In this document: in pieces, positions 25,401 through 38,940 of the stretch
Layout: each line of letters opens with the position of its first letter
Position numbering within the stretch: position 1 is the stretch's first letter
Assembly (NCBI RefSeq): GCF_937616625.2
Contig: NC_065571.1
Span: 23,138,201-23,202,200, forward strand
Direction of reading: 5' to 3'
Length of the DNA: 64,000 nucleotides
Source of the DNA: Mercurialis annua
Taxonomy: Eukaryota; Streptophyta; Magnoliopsida; Malpighiales; Euphorbiaceae
The notes under the pieces: model-generated
What the model was told of the DNA's origin: nothing
Databases searched by the model: none
What the model saw: only the letters and a program-made list of their open reading frames with translations
Translations under genes and position numbers: made by a program

Positions 25401-28350
25401 ACAAATCCAAACGTTTCACATTTTTAGCAATTTAAGCCAAACGTTTGTAAACTTTGCGAAACAAATCCAAACGTTTCAGCTGTTTAGCGATTTAAGCCAA
25501 ACGTTTCCAAACATTACGAAACAAATTCAAACGTTTAAAACATTTCGAAACAAATCCAAACGTTTCACATTTTTAGCGATTTAAGCCAAACCTTTACAAA
25601 CATTACGAAACAAAACCAAGCGTTTCACCTTTTTAGCAATTTAAGCCAAACGTTTACAAACCTTCCGAATCAAATCCAAGCATTTCACCTTTTTAGTGAT
25701 TTAAGCCAAAAACGTTTACAAAGGTAACAAAATAAATCCAAACGTATCACCTTTTTAGCAATTGTAGCAAAATGTTTATAAACGTTACGGAACAAAAACA
25801 AGCGTTTCAACTTTTTATCAATGTAAGCCAAACGTTTACAAATGCTACGAAACAAATCCAAACGTTTCATCTTTTTAGCGATTTAAGCCAAACGTTTACA
25901 AAAGGTTTCGAAACAGATCCAAACGTTTCACCTTTTTAGTGATTTAAGCCAAAACGTTTACAAAGGTAACGAAATAAATCCAAACGTGTCACCTTTTTAG
26001 CAATTGAAGCAAAATTTTATAAACGTTACGAAACAAATCCAAACGTTTCACCTTTTTAGCAATTTAAGCCAAACGTTTACAAAGGTTACGAAAAATTTCC
26101 AAGCGTTTCACCTTTTTAGAAATTTAAGTCAAATGTTTACAAACATTACGAAATAAATCAAAACGTTTCACCTTTTTATCGATTTAAGCTAAACGTTTAC
26201 AAGGGTTATCAAACAAATCCAAGTGTTTCACCTTTTTAGCAATATAAGCCAAACGTTTACAAACGTTACAAAACAAATCCAAGCGTTTCACCTTTTGAGA
26301 AATTTAAACCAAGCGTTTACAAACGTTACAAAACAAATCCAAGCATTTCACCTTTTCAGTAATTTAAGCCAAAGGTTTACATACGTTTCGAAACAAATCC
26401 AACTGTTTCAATTTTTTAGCGATTTAAGCCAAACGTTTACATACGTTTCGAAACAAATCCAAACGTTTCACCATTTTAGTGATTTAAGCCAAACGTTTAC
26501 AAACGATACAAAACAAATCCAAACGTTCCACCTTTTTAGAGATTTATGCCAAACATTGACAAATGTTACGAAACAAATCCAAAGCTTTCACCTTTTTAGC
26601 GATTTAAGCCAAAAGTTTAAAAAATGTTACGAAACAAATCCAAAGGTTTCACCTTTTTTAGCGATTTAAGCCAAAATGTTTACAAAGGTAACGATATAAA
26701 TGCAAACGTGTCACCTTTTTAGCAATTGAAGCAAAATGTTTACAAATCTAAGCGTTTCCCCTTTTTAGAAATTTAAGCCAAACGTTAACAAACGTTACAA
26801 AACAAATCCAACTGTTTCACCTTTTTAGCGATTTAAGCCAAACGTTTACATACGTTACGAAACAAATCCAAACGTTTCACAATTTTAGGGATATAAGCCA
26901 AACGTTAACAAATGTTATGAAACAAATCCAAACGTTTCACCTTTTTAGCGATTTCAGCCAAACGTTACAAACGTTATGAAACAAATCCAAACGTTTCACT
27001 TTTTTAGCGATTTAAGCCAAACGTTTACAAAGGTTGCAAAACAGATCCAAACGTTTCACCTTTTTAGCGATTGAAGCCAAAACGTTTACAAACGTTACGA
27101 AACAAATCCAAATGTGTCACATTTTTAGCGATTTAAGCCTAACAATTACAAAGGTTACGAAAAAATCCAAATGTTTCCCCTTTTTAGCGATTTAAGCCAA
27201 ACGTTTACAAATGTTACGAAAAAAATCCAAGCGTTTCACCTTTTTAGAAATTTAAGCCAAAAGGTTAGAAACGTTACGAAACAAATCAAAACGATTCACC
27301 TTTTTAGCGATTTAAACCAAACGTTTACAAATGTTACAAAACAAATCAAAGCGTTTCACCTTTTTAGCAATTTAAGCCAAACGTTTACGAACGTTACAAA
27401 ACAAATCCAAGCGTTTCCTCTTTTTAGTAATTTAAGCCAAACGTTACGTAACAAATCCAACTATTTCACCTTTTTAGTAATTTAAGTAAAACGTTTACAT
27501 ACGTTACGAAACAAATCCAACTATTTCACCATTTTAGCGATATAAGCCAAACATTTACATACGTTACGAAACAAATTCAAACGTTTCACCATTTTAGTGA
27601 TTTAAGCCAAACGTTTACAAACGATACAAAACAAATCCAAATGTTTCACCTTTTTAGCGATTTAAGCCAAACATTGACAAATGTTACGAAACAAAACCAA
27701 AGGTTTCAAATTTTTAGCGATTTAAGCCAAAAGTTTAAAAAATATTACGAAATAAATCCAAACGTTTCACATTTTTAGAAATTTAAGCCAAACGTTTGCA
27801 AACTTTGCGAAACAAATCCAAACGTTTCAGCAGTTTAGCGATTTAAGCCAAACGTTTCCAAACATTACGAAACAAATTCAAACGTTTAAAACATTTCGAA
27901 ATAAATCCAAACATTTCACATTTTTATCGATTTAAGCCAAACCTTTACAAATGTTACGAAACTAAACCAAGCGTTTCACCTTTTTGGCAATTTAAACCAA
28001 ACGTTTACAAACCTTCCAAAACAAATCCAAGCATTTCACCTTTTTTGTAATTTAAGAAAAACGTTTACAAACGCTACAAAACAAATCCAAGCGTTTCACC
28101 TTTTTAGAATTTAAGCCAAACGTTTACAAACATTTCGAAACAAATCCAACTGTTTCACCTTTTTAACGATTTAAGCCAAACGTTTACATACGTTACGAAA
28201 CAAATCCAAACGTTTCACCATTTTAGTGATTTAAGCCAAACGTTTACAAACGTTATGAAACAAATCCAAACGTTTCACCTTTTTAGCGATTTAAGCCAAA
28301 CGTTTACAAAGGTTGCAAAACAGATCCAAACGTTTCACCTTTTTAGCGAT
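22500..28350 (+). repeat. Higher-order satellite repeat, unit 1
   Basis: Rare markers here recur in the same order 5.2-5.9 kb downstream. Examples: CCAAGCTGTCTCACC at 22591 and 28446 (5855 bp apart), AGGTTACG at 23831 and 29750 (5919), GCCAATCG before TTTACAAAGG near 24896 and 30813 (about 5917), CAAATCCATA at 25341 and 31197 (5856), GTTTGCAAAC at 27794 and 33034 (5240). The boundaries are approximate. Confidence 0.75.
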
Positions 28351-31300
28351 TGAAGCCAAAACGTTTACAAACGAACAAAACAAATCCAAACGTGTCACCT
28401 TTTCAGCGATTTAAACCAAACGTTTACAAAGGTTATGAAACAAATCCAAGCTGTCTCACCTTTTTAGCGATTTAAGCCAAAAGTTTAAAAAATGTTACGA
28501 AACAAATCCAAATGTTTCACATTTTTAGCAATTTAAGCCAAACATTTGCAAACTTTGCGAAACAAATCCAAACGTTTCAGTTGTCTTGCGATTTAAGTTA
28601 AACGTTTCCAAAGATTACGAAACAAAACAAAACATTTAAAACGTTTTGAAACAAATCCAAACGTTTCACATGTTTAGCGATTTAAGCCAAACCTTTACAA
28701 ACGTTACGAAACAAAACAAAGCATTTCACCTTTTTAGCAATTTAAACCAAACGTTTACAAACCTACCGAAACAAATCAAAGAATTTCACCTTTTTTGTAA
28801 TTTAAGCAAAACGTTTACAAACGCTATGAAACGAATCCAAGCGTTTCCCCTTTTTAGCAATCAAGGCCAAACGTTTACAAACGCTACGAAACAAATCCAA
28901 ACGTTTCACCTTTTTAGCGATTTGAGACGAATGTTTATTAACGTTACGAAACAAAACCAAACGTTTCACATTTTTAGAAATTTAAGCCAAACGTTTACAA
29001 ACGTTACGAAACAAATCCAAACGTTTCACATTTTTAGCGATTTAAGACGAACCTTTACAAACGTAACGAACAAAATCCAACCATTTTAAATTTTTAGCAA
29101 TTTAAGCCAAAAGTTTACAAACGTTAAGAAACAAATCTAAGTGTTTCACCTTTTTAGCAATTTAAACGAAACGTATAAAATGTTACGAAACAAATTCAAA
29201 CTTTTCACATTTTTAGCAATTTATGCCAAACGTTTACAAACGTTACAAAACAAATCTAAACGTTTCCCCTTTTTACTGATTTAAACCAAACGTTTACAAA
29301 CGCTACAAAACAAATCCAAATGATTCACCCTTTTAACGATTTAAGCCGAACATTTACAAACGTTTCGAAACAAAACCAAATGTTCCACCGTTTTTGCAAT
29401 TTAAGACAAACGTTTTCAAACGTTACGGAACAAATCCAAACGTTTACAAATGTTATGGAACGTTTCCAAAAATTTAACCTTTTTTGCGATTTCAGCAAAA
29501 CGTTACGAACTTTATGAAACAAATCCAAACGTTTTACCTTTTTAGCGATTTAAGTCAAACGTTTACAAAGGTTACGAAACAGATCCAAACTTTTCACCTT
29601 TTTAGCAATTTAAGCCAAAACGTTTATAAAGGTAATGAAATAAATCGAAACGTGTCACCTTTTTAGCAATTGAAGCAAAATGTTAATAAACGTTACGAAA
29701 CAAATCCAAATGTTTCACCGTTTTAGCGATTTAAGACAAACGTTTACAAAGGTTACGAAAAAAATCCAAGCATTCACCTTTTTAGAAATTTAAGCCAAAC
29801 GTTTACAAACGTTACGAAACAAATCAAAACGTTTCACCTTTTTAGAGATTTAAGCCAAACGTTTACAAAGGTTAAGAAACAAATCCAAGCGTTTCACCTT
29901 TTTAGCAATTTAAACAAAACGTTTACAAACGTTACGAAACAAATCCAAGCGTTTCACCTTTTTAGTAATTTAAGCCAAACGTTTACATACGTTTCGAAAC
30001 AAATCCAACTTTTTCACCTTTTTAGCAATTTAAGCCAAACGTTTACATACATTATGAAACAAATCCAAACGTTTCACCATTTTAGTGATTTAAGCCAAGC
30101 GTTTACAAAAGATACAAAACAAATCCAAACGTTTCACCTTTTTAATGATTTAAGCTAAATATTGACAAATGTTACGAAACAAATCCAAAGGTTTCACCTT
30201 TTTAGCGATTTAAGCCAAAAGTTTAAAAAATGTTACGAAACAAATCCAAAGGTTTCACCTTTTTAGCGATTTAAGCCAAAACGTTTACAAAGGTAACGAT
30301 ATAAATCCAAACGTGTCACCGTTTTAGCAATTGAAGCAAAATGTTTACAAATGTTACGAAACAAATCCAAACGTTTCACCTTTTTAGCTATTTACGACAA
30401 ACGTTTACAAAGGTGATGAAAAAAAAAAGCGTTTCACCTCTTTAGAAATTCAAGCCAAACGTTAACAAACGTTTGAAAACAAATCCAACTGTTTCACCTT
30501 TTTAGCAATTTAAGCCAAACTTTTACATACGTTACGAAACAAATCCAAACGTTTCACCATTTTAGGGATTTAAGTCAAACGTTTACAAACGTTTTGAAAC
30601 AAATCCAAACGTTTCACCTTTTTAGCGATTTCAGCCAAACGTTACAAACGTTATGAAACAAATCAAAACGTTTCACCGTTTTAGCGATTTAAAACAAACG
30701 CTTACAAAGGTGACAAAAAAATCAAAGAGTTCACGTTATTAGAAATTTATGCCAAACGTTTACAAACGTTACGAAAGAAATCAAAACGTTTCACCTTTTT
30801 CGCGATATAAGCCAATCGTTTACAAAGGTTATGAAACAAATCCAAGTGTTTCACCTTTTTAGCAATTTAAGCCAAACGTTTACAAACGTACAAAACAAAT
30901 CCAAGTGTTTCACCTTTTTAGAAATTTAAACCAAACGTTTACAAATGTTACGAAATAAATCCAAGCATTTCACCTTTTTAGTAATTTAAGCCAAACGTTT
31001 ATATACGTTACGAAACAAATCCAAACGTTTCCCCGTTTTAGTGATTTAAGCCAAACGTTTACAAACGATACAAAACAAATCCAAACGTTTCACCCTTTTA
31101 GCGATTTAAGCCAAACATTGACAAATGTTACGAAACAAATCCAAAGATTTCATCTTTTTAGTAATTTAAGCCAAAAGTTTAAAAAATGTTACGAAACAAA
31201 TCCATAGGTTTCACCTTTTTAGCGTTTTAAGCCAAAAGTTTATAAAATGTTACGAAACAAATCCAAACGTTTCACATTTTTAGCAATTTAAGCCAAAAGT

Positions 31301-33600
31301 TTACAAAGGTTACGAAATATTTCCAAGCGTTTCACCTTTTTAGAAATTTAAGCCAAATGTTTACAAACATTACGAAACAAATCAAAACGTTTCACCTTTC
31401 TAATGATTTAAGCCAAACGTTTACAAAGGTTATGAAACAAATCCAAGTGTTTCACCTTTTTGGCAATATAAGCCAAACGTGTACAAACGTTACAAAACAA
31501 ATCCAAGCGTTTCACCTTTTTAGAAATTTAAACAAAACGTTTACAAGCGTTAAAAAACAAATCCAATCATTTCACCTTTTTAGTAATTTAAGCCGAAGGT
31601 TTTCATACGTTTCGAAATAAATCCAACTGTTTCACCTTTTTAACGATTTAAGCCAAACGTTTACATACGTTTCGAAACAAATCCAAACGTTTCCCCATTT
31701 TAGTGATTTAAGCCAAACGTTTACAAATGATACAAAACAAATCCAAACGTTCCACCTTTTTAGTTATTTAAGCCAAACATTGACAAATGTTACGAAACAA
31801 ATCCAAAGGTTTCACCTTTTTAGCGATTTAAGGCAAAAGTTTAAAAAATGTTACGAAACAAATCCAAAGGTTTCACCTTTTTTAGCGATTTAAGCCAAAA
31901 CGTTTACAGAGGTAACAATATAAATCTAAACGTGTCACCTTTTTAGCAATTGAAGCAAAATGTTTACAAATGTTAAGAAACAAATCCAAACGTTTCACCT
32001 TTTTAGCTATTTAAGCCAAACGTTTACAAAGGTTACGAAAAAAATCCAACCGTTTCACCTTTTTAGAAATTTAAGCCAAACGTTAACAAACGTTTCAAAA
32101 CAAATCCAACTGTTTCACCTTATTAGCGATTTAAGCCAAACGTTTACGTACGTTACGAAACAAATCCAAACGTTTCACAATTTTAGGGATTTAAGCCAAA
32201 CGTTTACAAACGTTATGAAACAAATCCAAACGTTTCACCTTTTCAGCGATTTCAGTCAAACGTTACAAACGTTATGAAACAAATCCAAACGTTTCACCTT
32301 TTTAGCGATTGAAGCCAAAACGTTTAGAAACGTTACGAAACAAATCAAAATGTGTCACATTTTTAGCGATTTAAGCCAAGCGTTTACAAAGGTTACGAAA
32401 AAAATCCAAATGTTTCCCCTTTTTAGCGATTTAAGCCAAACGTTTACAAATGTTACGAAAAAAATCCAAGAGTTTCACCTTTTTAGAAATGTAAGCCAAA
32501 CGTTTACAAACGTTGCAAAACAAATCAAAACGTTTCACCTTTTCAGTGATTGAAACCAAACATTTACAAAAGTTACAAAACAAATCAAAGCGTTTAACCT
32601 TTTTAGCAATTTAAGCCAAACATTTACAAACGTTACAAAACAAATCCAAGCGTTTCCCCTTTTTAGTAATTTAAGCCAAACGTTACGAAACAAATCCAAC
32701 TATTTCACCTTTTTTAGTAATTTAAGCCAAACGTTTACATACGTTACGAAACAAATCCAACTGTTTCACCTTTTTAGCGATTTAAGCCAAACGTTTACAT
32801 ATGTTACGAAACAAATCCAAACGTTTCACTATTTTAGTGATTTAAGCCAAACGTTTACAAACGATACAAAACAAATCCAAATGTTTCACCTTTTTAGCGA
32901 TTTAAGCCAAACATTGACAAATGTTACGAAACAAAACCAAAGGTTTCACATTTTTAACGATTTAAGCCAAAAGTTTAAAAAAAATTACGAAACAAATCCA
33001 AACGTTTCACATTTTTAGAAATTTAAGCCAAACGTTTGCAAACTTTGCGAAACAAATCCAAACGTTTCAGCAGTTTAGCGATTTAAGTCAAACGTTTCCA
33101 ATCATTACGAAACAAATTCAAACGTTTAAAACATTTCGAAACAAATCCAAACGTTTCACATTTTTATCGATTTAAGCCAAACCTTTACAAACGTTACGAA
33201 ACAATCACCTTTTTGGCAATTTAAACCAAACGTTTACAAACCTTTCGAAACAAATCCAAGCATTTCACCTTTTTTGTAATTGAAGAAAAACGTACAAACG
33301 CTACAAAACAAATCCAAGCGTTTCACCTTTTTAGAAATTTAAGCCAAACATTTACAAACATTTCGAAACAAATCCAACTGTTTCACCTTTTTAGCGATTT
33401 AAGCCAAACGTTTACATACGTTACGAAACAAATCCAAACATTTCACCATTTTAGTGATTTAAGCCAAACGTTTACAAACGTTATGAAACAAATCCAAACA
33501 TTTCACCTTTTAGCGATTTCAGCCAAACGTTACAAACGTTATGAAACAAATCCAAACGTTTCACCTTTTTAGCAATTTAAGCCAAACGTTTACAAAGGTT
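28351..33600 (+). repeat. Higher-order satellite repeat, unit 2
   Basis: Collinear with unit 1. The offset drops from about 5.86 kb to 5.22 kb between about 31205 and 31320, so this unit lacks roughly 630 bp (about ten monomers) present at about 25400-26040 in unit 1. An additional block of about 60 bp is present near 29030, explaining the change of offset from 5855 to 5919. Confidence 0.75.
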
Positions 33601-34429
33601 GCAAAACAGATCCAAACGTTTCCCATTTTTAGCGAATGAAGCCAAAACGTTTACAAACATTACAAAACAAATCCAAACGTTTCACCTTTTTAGCGATTTA
33701 AGCCAAACGTTTACAAAGGTTACGAGAAAAATCCAAACGTTTCCCCTTTTTAGCGATTTAAGCCAAACGTTTACAAACTTTACGAAAAAAATCAAAGCGT
33801 TTCACCTTTTTAGAAATTTAAGCCAAACGTTACGAAACAAATCAAAATGTTTAATCTTTTTAGCGATTTAAGCCAAATGTTTACAAACGTTACAAAACAA
33901 ATCCAAGCGTTTCACGTTTTTAGCAATTTAAGCCAAACGTTTACAAACGGTGCAAAACAAATCCAAGCATTTCACGTTTTTAGTAATTTAAGCCAAACGT
34001 TACGAAAGAATTCCAACTATTTCACCTTTTTAGAAATTTAAGCCAAACGTTTATATACGTTACAAAACAAATCCAAACGTTTCACCATTTTTGTGATTTA
34101 AGCCAAACGTTTACAAACGATACAAAACAAATCCAAACGTTTCACCTTTTTAGCGATTTAAGCCAAAAATTGACAAATGTTACGAAACAAATCCAAAGGT
34201 TTCACCTTTTTACCGATTTAAGCCAAAAGTTTAAAAAATGTTACTAAACAAATCCAAACGTTTGACATTTTTTGCAATTTGATCCAAACGTTTGCAAACT
34301 TTGTGAAACAAATCGAAACATTTTAGCAGTTTAGCGATTTAAGCCAAACATTTCCAAACATTACGAAACAAATTCAAATATTTAAAACGTTTCATATTTT
34401 TAGCGATTTAAGCCAAACCTTTACAAACG

Positions 34430-35400
34430 TTACGAAACGAAACCAAGCGTTTCACCTTTTTAGCAATTTAAACCAAACGTTTACAAACATTCTGAAACAA
34501 ATCCAAGCATTTCACTTTTTTTGTAATTTAAGAAAAACGTTTACAAACGATACAAAACAAATCCAATCGTTTCACCTTTTTAGCAATTTAAGCCAAACAT
34601 TTACAGACGCTACAAAACAAATCCAAACGTTTCACCTTTTTAGCGATTTAAGCCGAATGTTTATAAACGTTACAAAACAAAACCAAACGTTTCACATTTT
34701 TAGAAATTTAAGCCGAACGTTTACAAACGTTACGAAACAAATCCAAACGTTTCACATTTTTAGCGATTTAAGCCAAACGTTTACAAACGTCATGAACAAA
34801 ATCCAAGTATTTCAACTTTTTAGCAATTTAAGACAAACGTTACGAAACAAATCCAAGCGTTTCATATTTTTTGCAATTTAAACCAAACGTTTAAAACGTT
34901 ACGAAACAAATTCAAACTTTTCACATTTTTAGCAATTTATGTCAAACGTTTACAAACGTTACAAAACAAATCTAAACGCTTCACCTTTTTAGCGATTTAA
35001 GCCAGACGTTTAAAAAACGCTACAAAACAAATCCAAACGATTCACCCTTTTAACGATTTAAGCCGAAAGTTTACAAACGTTTCGAAACAAAACCAAACGT
35101 TCCCCCTTTTTTGCAATTTAAGACAAACGTTTTCAAACGTTTAGGAACAAATCCAAACGTTTCACCTTTTTAGCGATTTCAGCCGAACGTTACAAACGAT
35201 ATGAAACAAATCCAAACATTTCACCTTTTTAGCGATTTAAGCCAAACGTTTACAAAGGTTGAGAAACAGATCCAAACGTTTCTCCTTTTTAGCGATTTAA
35301 GCCAAAACGTTTACAAAGATAACGAAATTAATCCAAACGTGTCACCATTTTAGCAATTGAAGAAAAATGTTTACAAACATTACGAAACAAATCCAAATGT
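34430..35400 (+). repeat. Higher-order satellite repeat, partial unit 3
   Basis: GCCGAATGTT at 34652 matches 28926 and 23071. GTGTCACC at 35339 matches 29652. The offset from unit 2 is 5.69-5.73 kb. Monomer order agrees over about 1 kb and is then replaced by a different arrangement. Confidence 0.6.
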
Positions 35401-35929
35401 TTTACCTTTTTAGCGATTTAAGCCAAACGTTTACAAAGGATATGAAAAAAATTCAAGCGTTTCACCTTTTTAGAAATTTAAGCCAAACGTTTACAAAAGT
35501 TACGAAACAAATCCAAACATTTCACCTTTTTAGCTACTTAAGCCAAACGCATACAAACGATACGAAAAAAATCCAAATGTTTCACCTTTTTAGCGATTTA
35601 AGCCAAACATTTGCAAATGTTACAAAACAAATCCAAACGTTTCAACTTTTTAGCGATTTAGCCGATCGTTTACAAAACGTTACGAAACAAAAACAACTTT
35701 TTTGCTATTTGAGCCAAACATTATCAAACGTTACTGAACAAATCCAAACGTTTCACCATTTGAGCAATTTAAGCCAAACGTTTACAAACGTTATGAAATA
35801 AATCCCAACGTTTTACCTTTTTAGCGATTTAAGCCAAACGTTTACAAACATTACAAAACAAATACAACCGTTTTACATTTTTATCGATTTAAACCGAAGG
35901 TTTACCAACGTTATGAAACAACACCAAAC

Positions 35930-36700
35930 GTTTAAAACGTTTCGAAACAAATCCAAACGTTTCCCCTTTTTAGCAATTTAAGCCAAAAGTTTACAAATGT
36001 TATGAAACAAATCCAAGCTTTTCACCTATTTAGAAATTTAAGACAAACATTTACAAATGTTACTAAATTTCAAACGTTTCACCTTTTTAGTGATTTAAGT
36101 AAAACGTTTACAAACGTTACGAAACAAATCCAAACGGTTCACCTTTTTACCGATTTAAGCCAAACGCTTACAAACGTTACGAAACAAATCCAAATGTTTC
36201 GCCTTTTTAGAAAATTAAGCCAAAAATTACGCAACAAATCCAAACGTTTCCCATTTTAGCGATTTAAGCCAAACATTTACAAACGTTACGAAACAAAACC
36301 AAACGTTTATGAAAGAAATCCAAGCGTTTCACATTTTTAGCGATTTAAGCCAAACCCTTACAAACGTTACGAAAAAAAAACCAAGTGTTTCACCATATTA
36401 GCAATTTAAGCCAAACTGTTACAAACGTTACGAAAATAATCCAAGCGTTTTACCTTTTTAGCAATTTAAGTCAAACGTTTACAAACGTTTTGAAACAAAT
36501 TCAAGTGTTTCGCCTTTTTAGCAATTTAAGGAAAACGTTTACAAACGTTGCGAAACAAATCCAAGCGTTTCACCTCTTTAGCATCTTAAGCTAAACGTTT
36601 ACAAACGTTATGAAAAAAAATCCAAACGTTTCACCTTTTTAGCGATTTAAGCTGAACGTTTACAAACGTTACAAAACAAAACCAAACATTTCACTTTTTT
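35930..36700 (+). repeat. Satellite multi-monomer module, copy 2
   Basis: Shares the order of irregular monomers with 21130-21860, including AAATTTCAAAC at 36065 and the CCCTTACAAACG monomer that follows an AAACCAAACGTTTA expansion. Confidence 0.6.
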
Positions 36701-37550
36701 AGCAATCTAAGCCAAACGTTTACAAACGTTACAAAATAAAGCCCAACATTTACATCTTGATAGCTATTTAAGCCAAACGCTTACAAACTTTACGAATAAA
36801 TACAAATGTTTCAGCTTTTTAGTGATTTAAGCCACACGCTTGCAAATGTTACAAAACAAATCCAAATGTTTCAACTTTTTTGCGATTTAAGCCGATCGTT
36901 AACAAACGTTGCGAAACAAAACCACCTTTTTTGCGATTTAAGCCAAACGTTATCAAACCTTATGGAACAAATCCTAACGTTTCACCATTTTAGCAATTTA
37001 AGCTAAACGTGTAATACCCCGTAAAATTAAAGGATTAAATTATTCCATGTAAGGAATAATTAATAGGACCGGGAGAACTTAAATTAAATTTAAGGATAAA
37101 TTTAATTTATAGTATCTCCGGAAATATAAAATAGTTATAGAAGTTAAAATATAAAATTTGGATATATATATTATAAGTAACGGGAATTAAGAAATGCTTA
37201 TAAATTAAAATAGGATAATTTATAAGTCCCGTGTGAATATTTTTTGAGTCAATATTCACGAAATATTTTTAGAAAGTTACCTCTAAAATTTTATAGAATT
37301 TGGAGATAGAAATTTTATTAAGTGGGTCTAATTTATCCCTAATAAATCTTTAATGATTTATTAAAAATAAAATATAAGTCCCGTGAGAATAAAAATTACG
37401 TTTTTATTCTAATTATGAATTATGGAATTCGTGGTTAAAATTTCATAAAATTTGGAGTTCGTTGTCCGTTTTAGTTACGGACGAATATTTAAGAATTTGG
37501 GTTAAAGTAACGCGTGAATACCTAGGGACTAGTTTGACATTTTGCCAAAC

Positions 37551-37559
37551 TATATATAT
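37551..37559 (+). promoter_or_regulatory. TATA box, LTR1
   Basis: TATATATAT follows TTTGCCAAAC, with CAACAAAAACC about 30 bp downstream as a possible start region. The same motif is at 45986-45994 in LTR2 and 54416-54424 in LTR3. Confidence 0.55.
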
Positions 37560-38940
37560 CTATTTGAATTCAAAAGAATTCATTGCAACAAAAACCTAAA
37601 ACATTAGGTTATAAGCTTCAGAGAACGGCGATTGCGACGGCGACGGTAGGTTCGACGGTTTCGATCCAATTTCTCGTTTCTAACTCAAATTTCTTCGGTA
37701 ATCCATTAATAATTGAAGTTATAAACGTTATTTTGAATTTGGATATATAGAAAATGGATTATATTCGAATATATAACGGCTACCGTATCGAATCGAATGT
37801 ATACGTAATGATTTTACGTTCCAATAGTGAAAATGGATAGATTGGTATTTGTATATGCGTTTTGGATCGAAAATGGGTATAGCTCGACGGAAATTGGCCC
37901 GGGAACGGAGTTCCCGTGGCTGTGCGGCACAGCCACTGTGTGGCGCACAGTGACTGTGCGGACGCACAGCCAGGAGAGTAGAGGGTGACCGAGAACTGTT
38001 TTGTGGATAACGGTTTTGTGAGTTCGCATATTTACTTTTGAATATTGATGCCAAAACATTTATAACTAAAAATGTGCTTGAAATTGCATTGCATAGAGTC
38101 GATTTGAAACCAATATATAGATCCACTGGAACGTGCTATCTATTGGGCAACAATAGAACTGTGTGATCACTGGTCTTAATAAAACATTTCATTGCATACT
38201 AGTTGGGTTCTTTGGCCAGATGCTTGCAAAGCGGCCTAGACCTAAAAGGTTATCCTGGGGAGCCAGTAATTCAATTTACGGCCCAGCAAACCTTACACAG
38301 AGATAAGATGATTGTGATATTGTAAGTTCACATTTCATCCTGTGTTAAACAAGAGAGCACGAACTGTGACATTAATCACTGTTAACCGAATGGGGTTTCT
38401 CTTAGGGTTTCATTTGGATCAGTTATTTGGCTGCACAAAGTGTGTTTACATGTGATTTGTGCTTTTATTAATATGCTTGAGTAACTATGTGAATTCACTC
38501 ATATTTGACCCCGTTGATTTCCCTTTTCACAGGTAAATGATATTTTGACGTGACAAGACTTCAAATTCTTTCTCTGGAAGTTGTAACTAAATAAAGGTCA
38601 CTCTAGAGCTGCAGTGTAGTTCTAGCTCCGAACAGTAGTTCAATTGTAAATGCTTTAACTCTGATATGAAACTAATGTCAGTATCATTTTGGGACAAAAG
38701 CATGTTTTTATAAAAAGGGCTTTTGCCAGTTGTTTATAAGAAACTGGGTTTTGATAAAAGCTTTGTGAGTAATTATTTGGCATGCTTAAACCGGTTATCT
38801 AATATGATTACTGGTTTGTGCCGCTGGCATTGTTTTCGGACAGGGTTGTGTCAAGATGTGTATAGTATACACTTATTACCCTAAGTCCAGTAATGCAATT
38901 GTATGGTTTTGATTACACATTTATCTGAAGGTTTTCAAAT

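Larger units (their letters stand above)
15073..37009 (+). repeat. 60-bp satellite array, segment 2 (about 365 monomers)
   Basis: Almost 22 kb of uninterrupted tandem 60-bp monomers, all in the same orientation. The consensus carries AAAC tracts at monomer positions 1, 11, 21 and 31, a T5 run and TTTAAGCC. Common variants are AAACG to AAACA or AAATG, AGCGATTT to AGCAATTT and TCCAAACG to TCCAAGCG. Longer monomers with an extra CCAAACGTTTAAAACGTT segment recur. Because 60 is a multiple of three, one frame reads a 20-residue repeat (NVTKQIQTFHLFSDLSQTFT) and stays open for up to 150 codons. I find no element or gene inside. Confidence 0.97.

Noticed and set aside
37728..38126. Antisense open frame in LTR1, repeated in LTR2 and LTR3
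   Set aside because: Lies in LTR sequence and varies in length among the three copies. The cysteine/arginine-rich part is the translated hairpin array.
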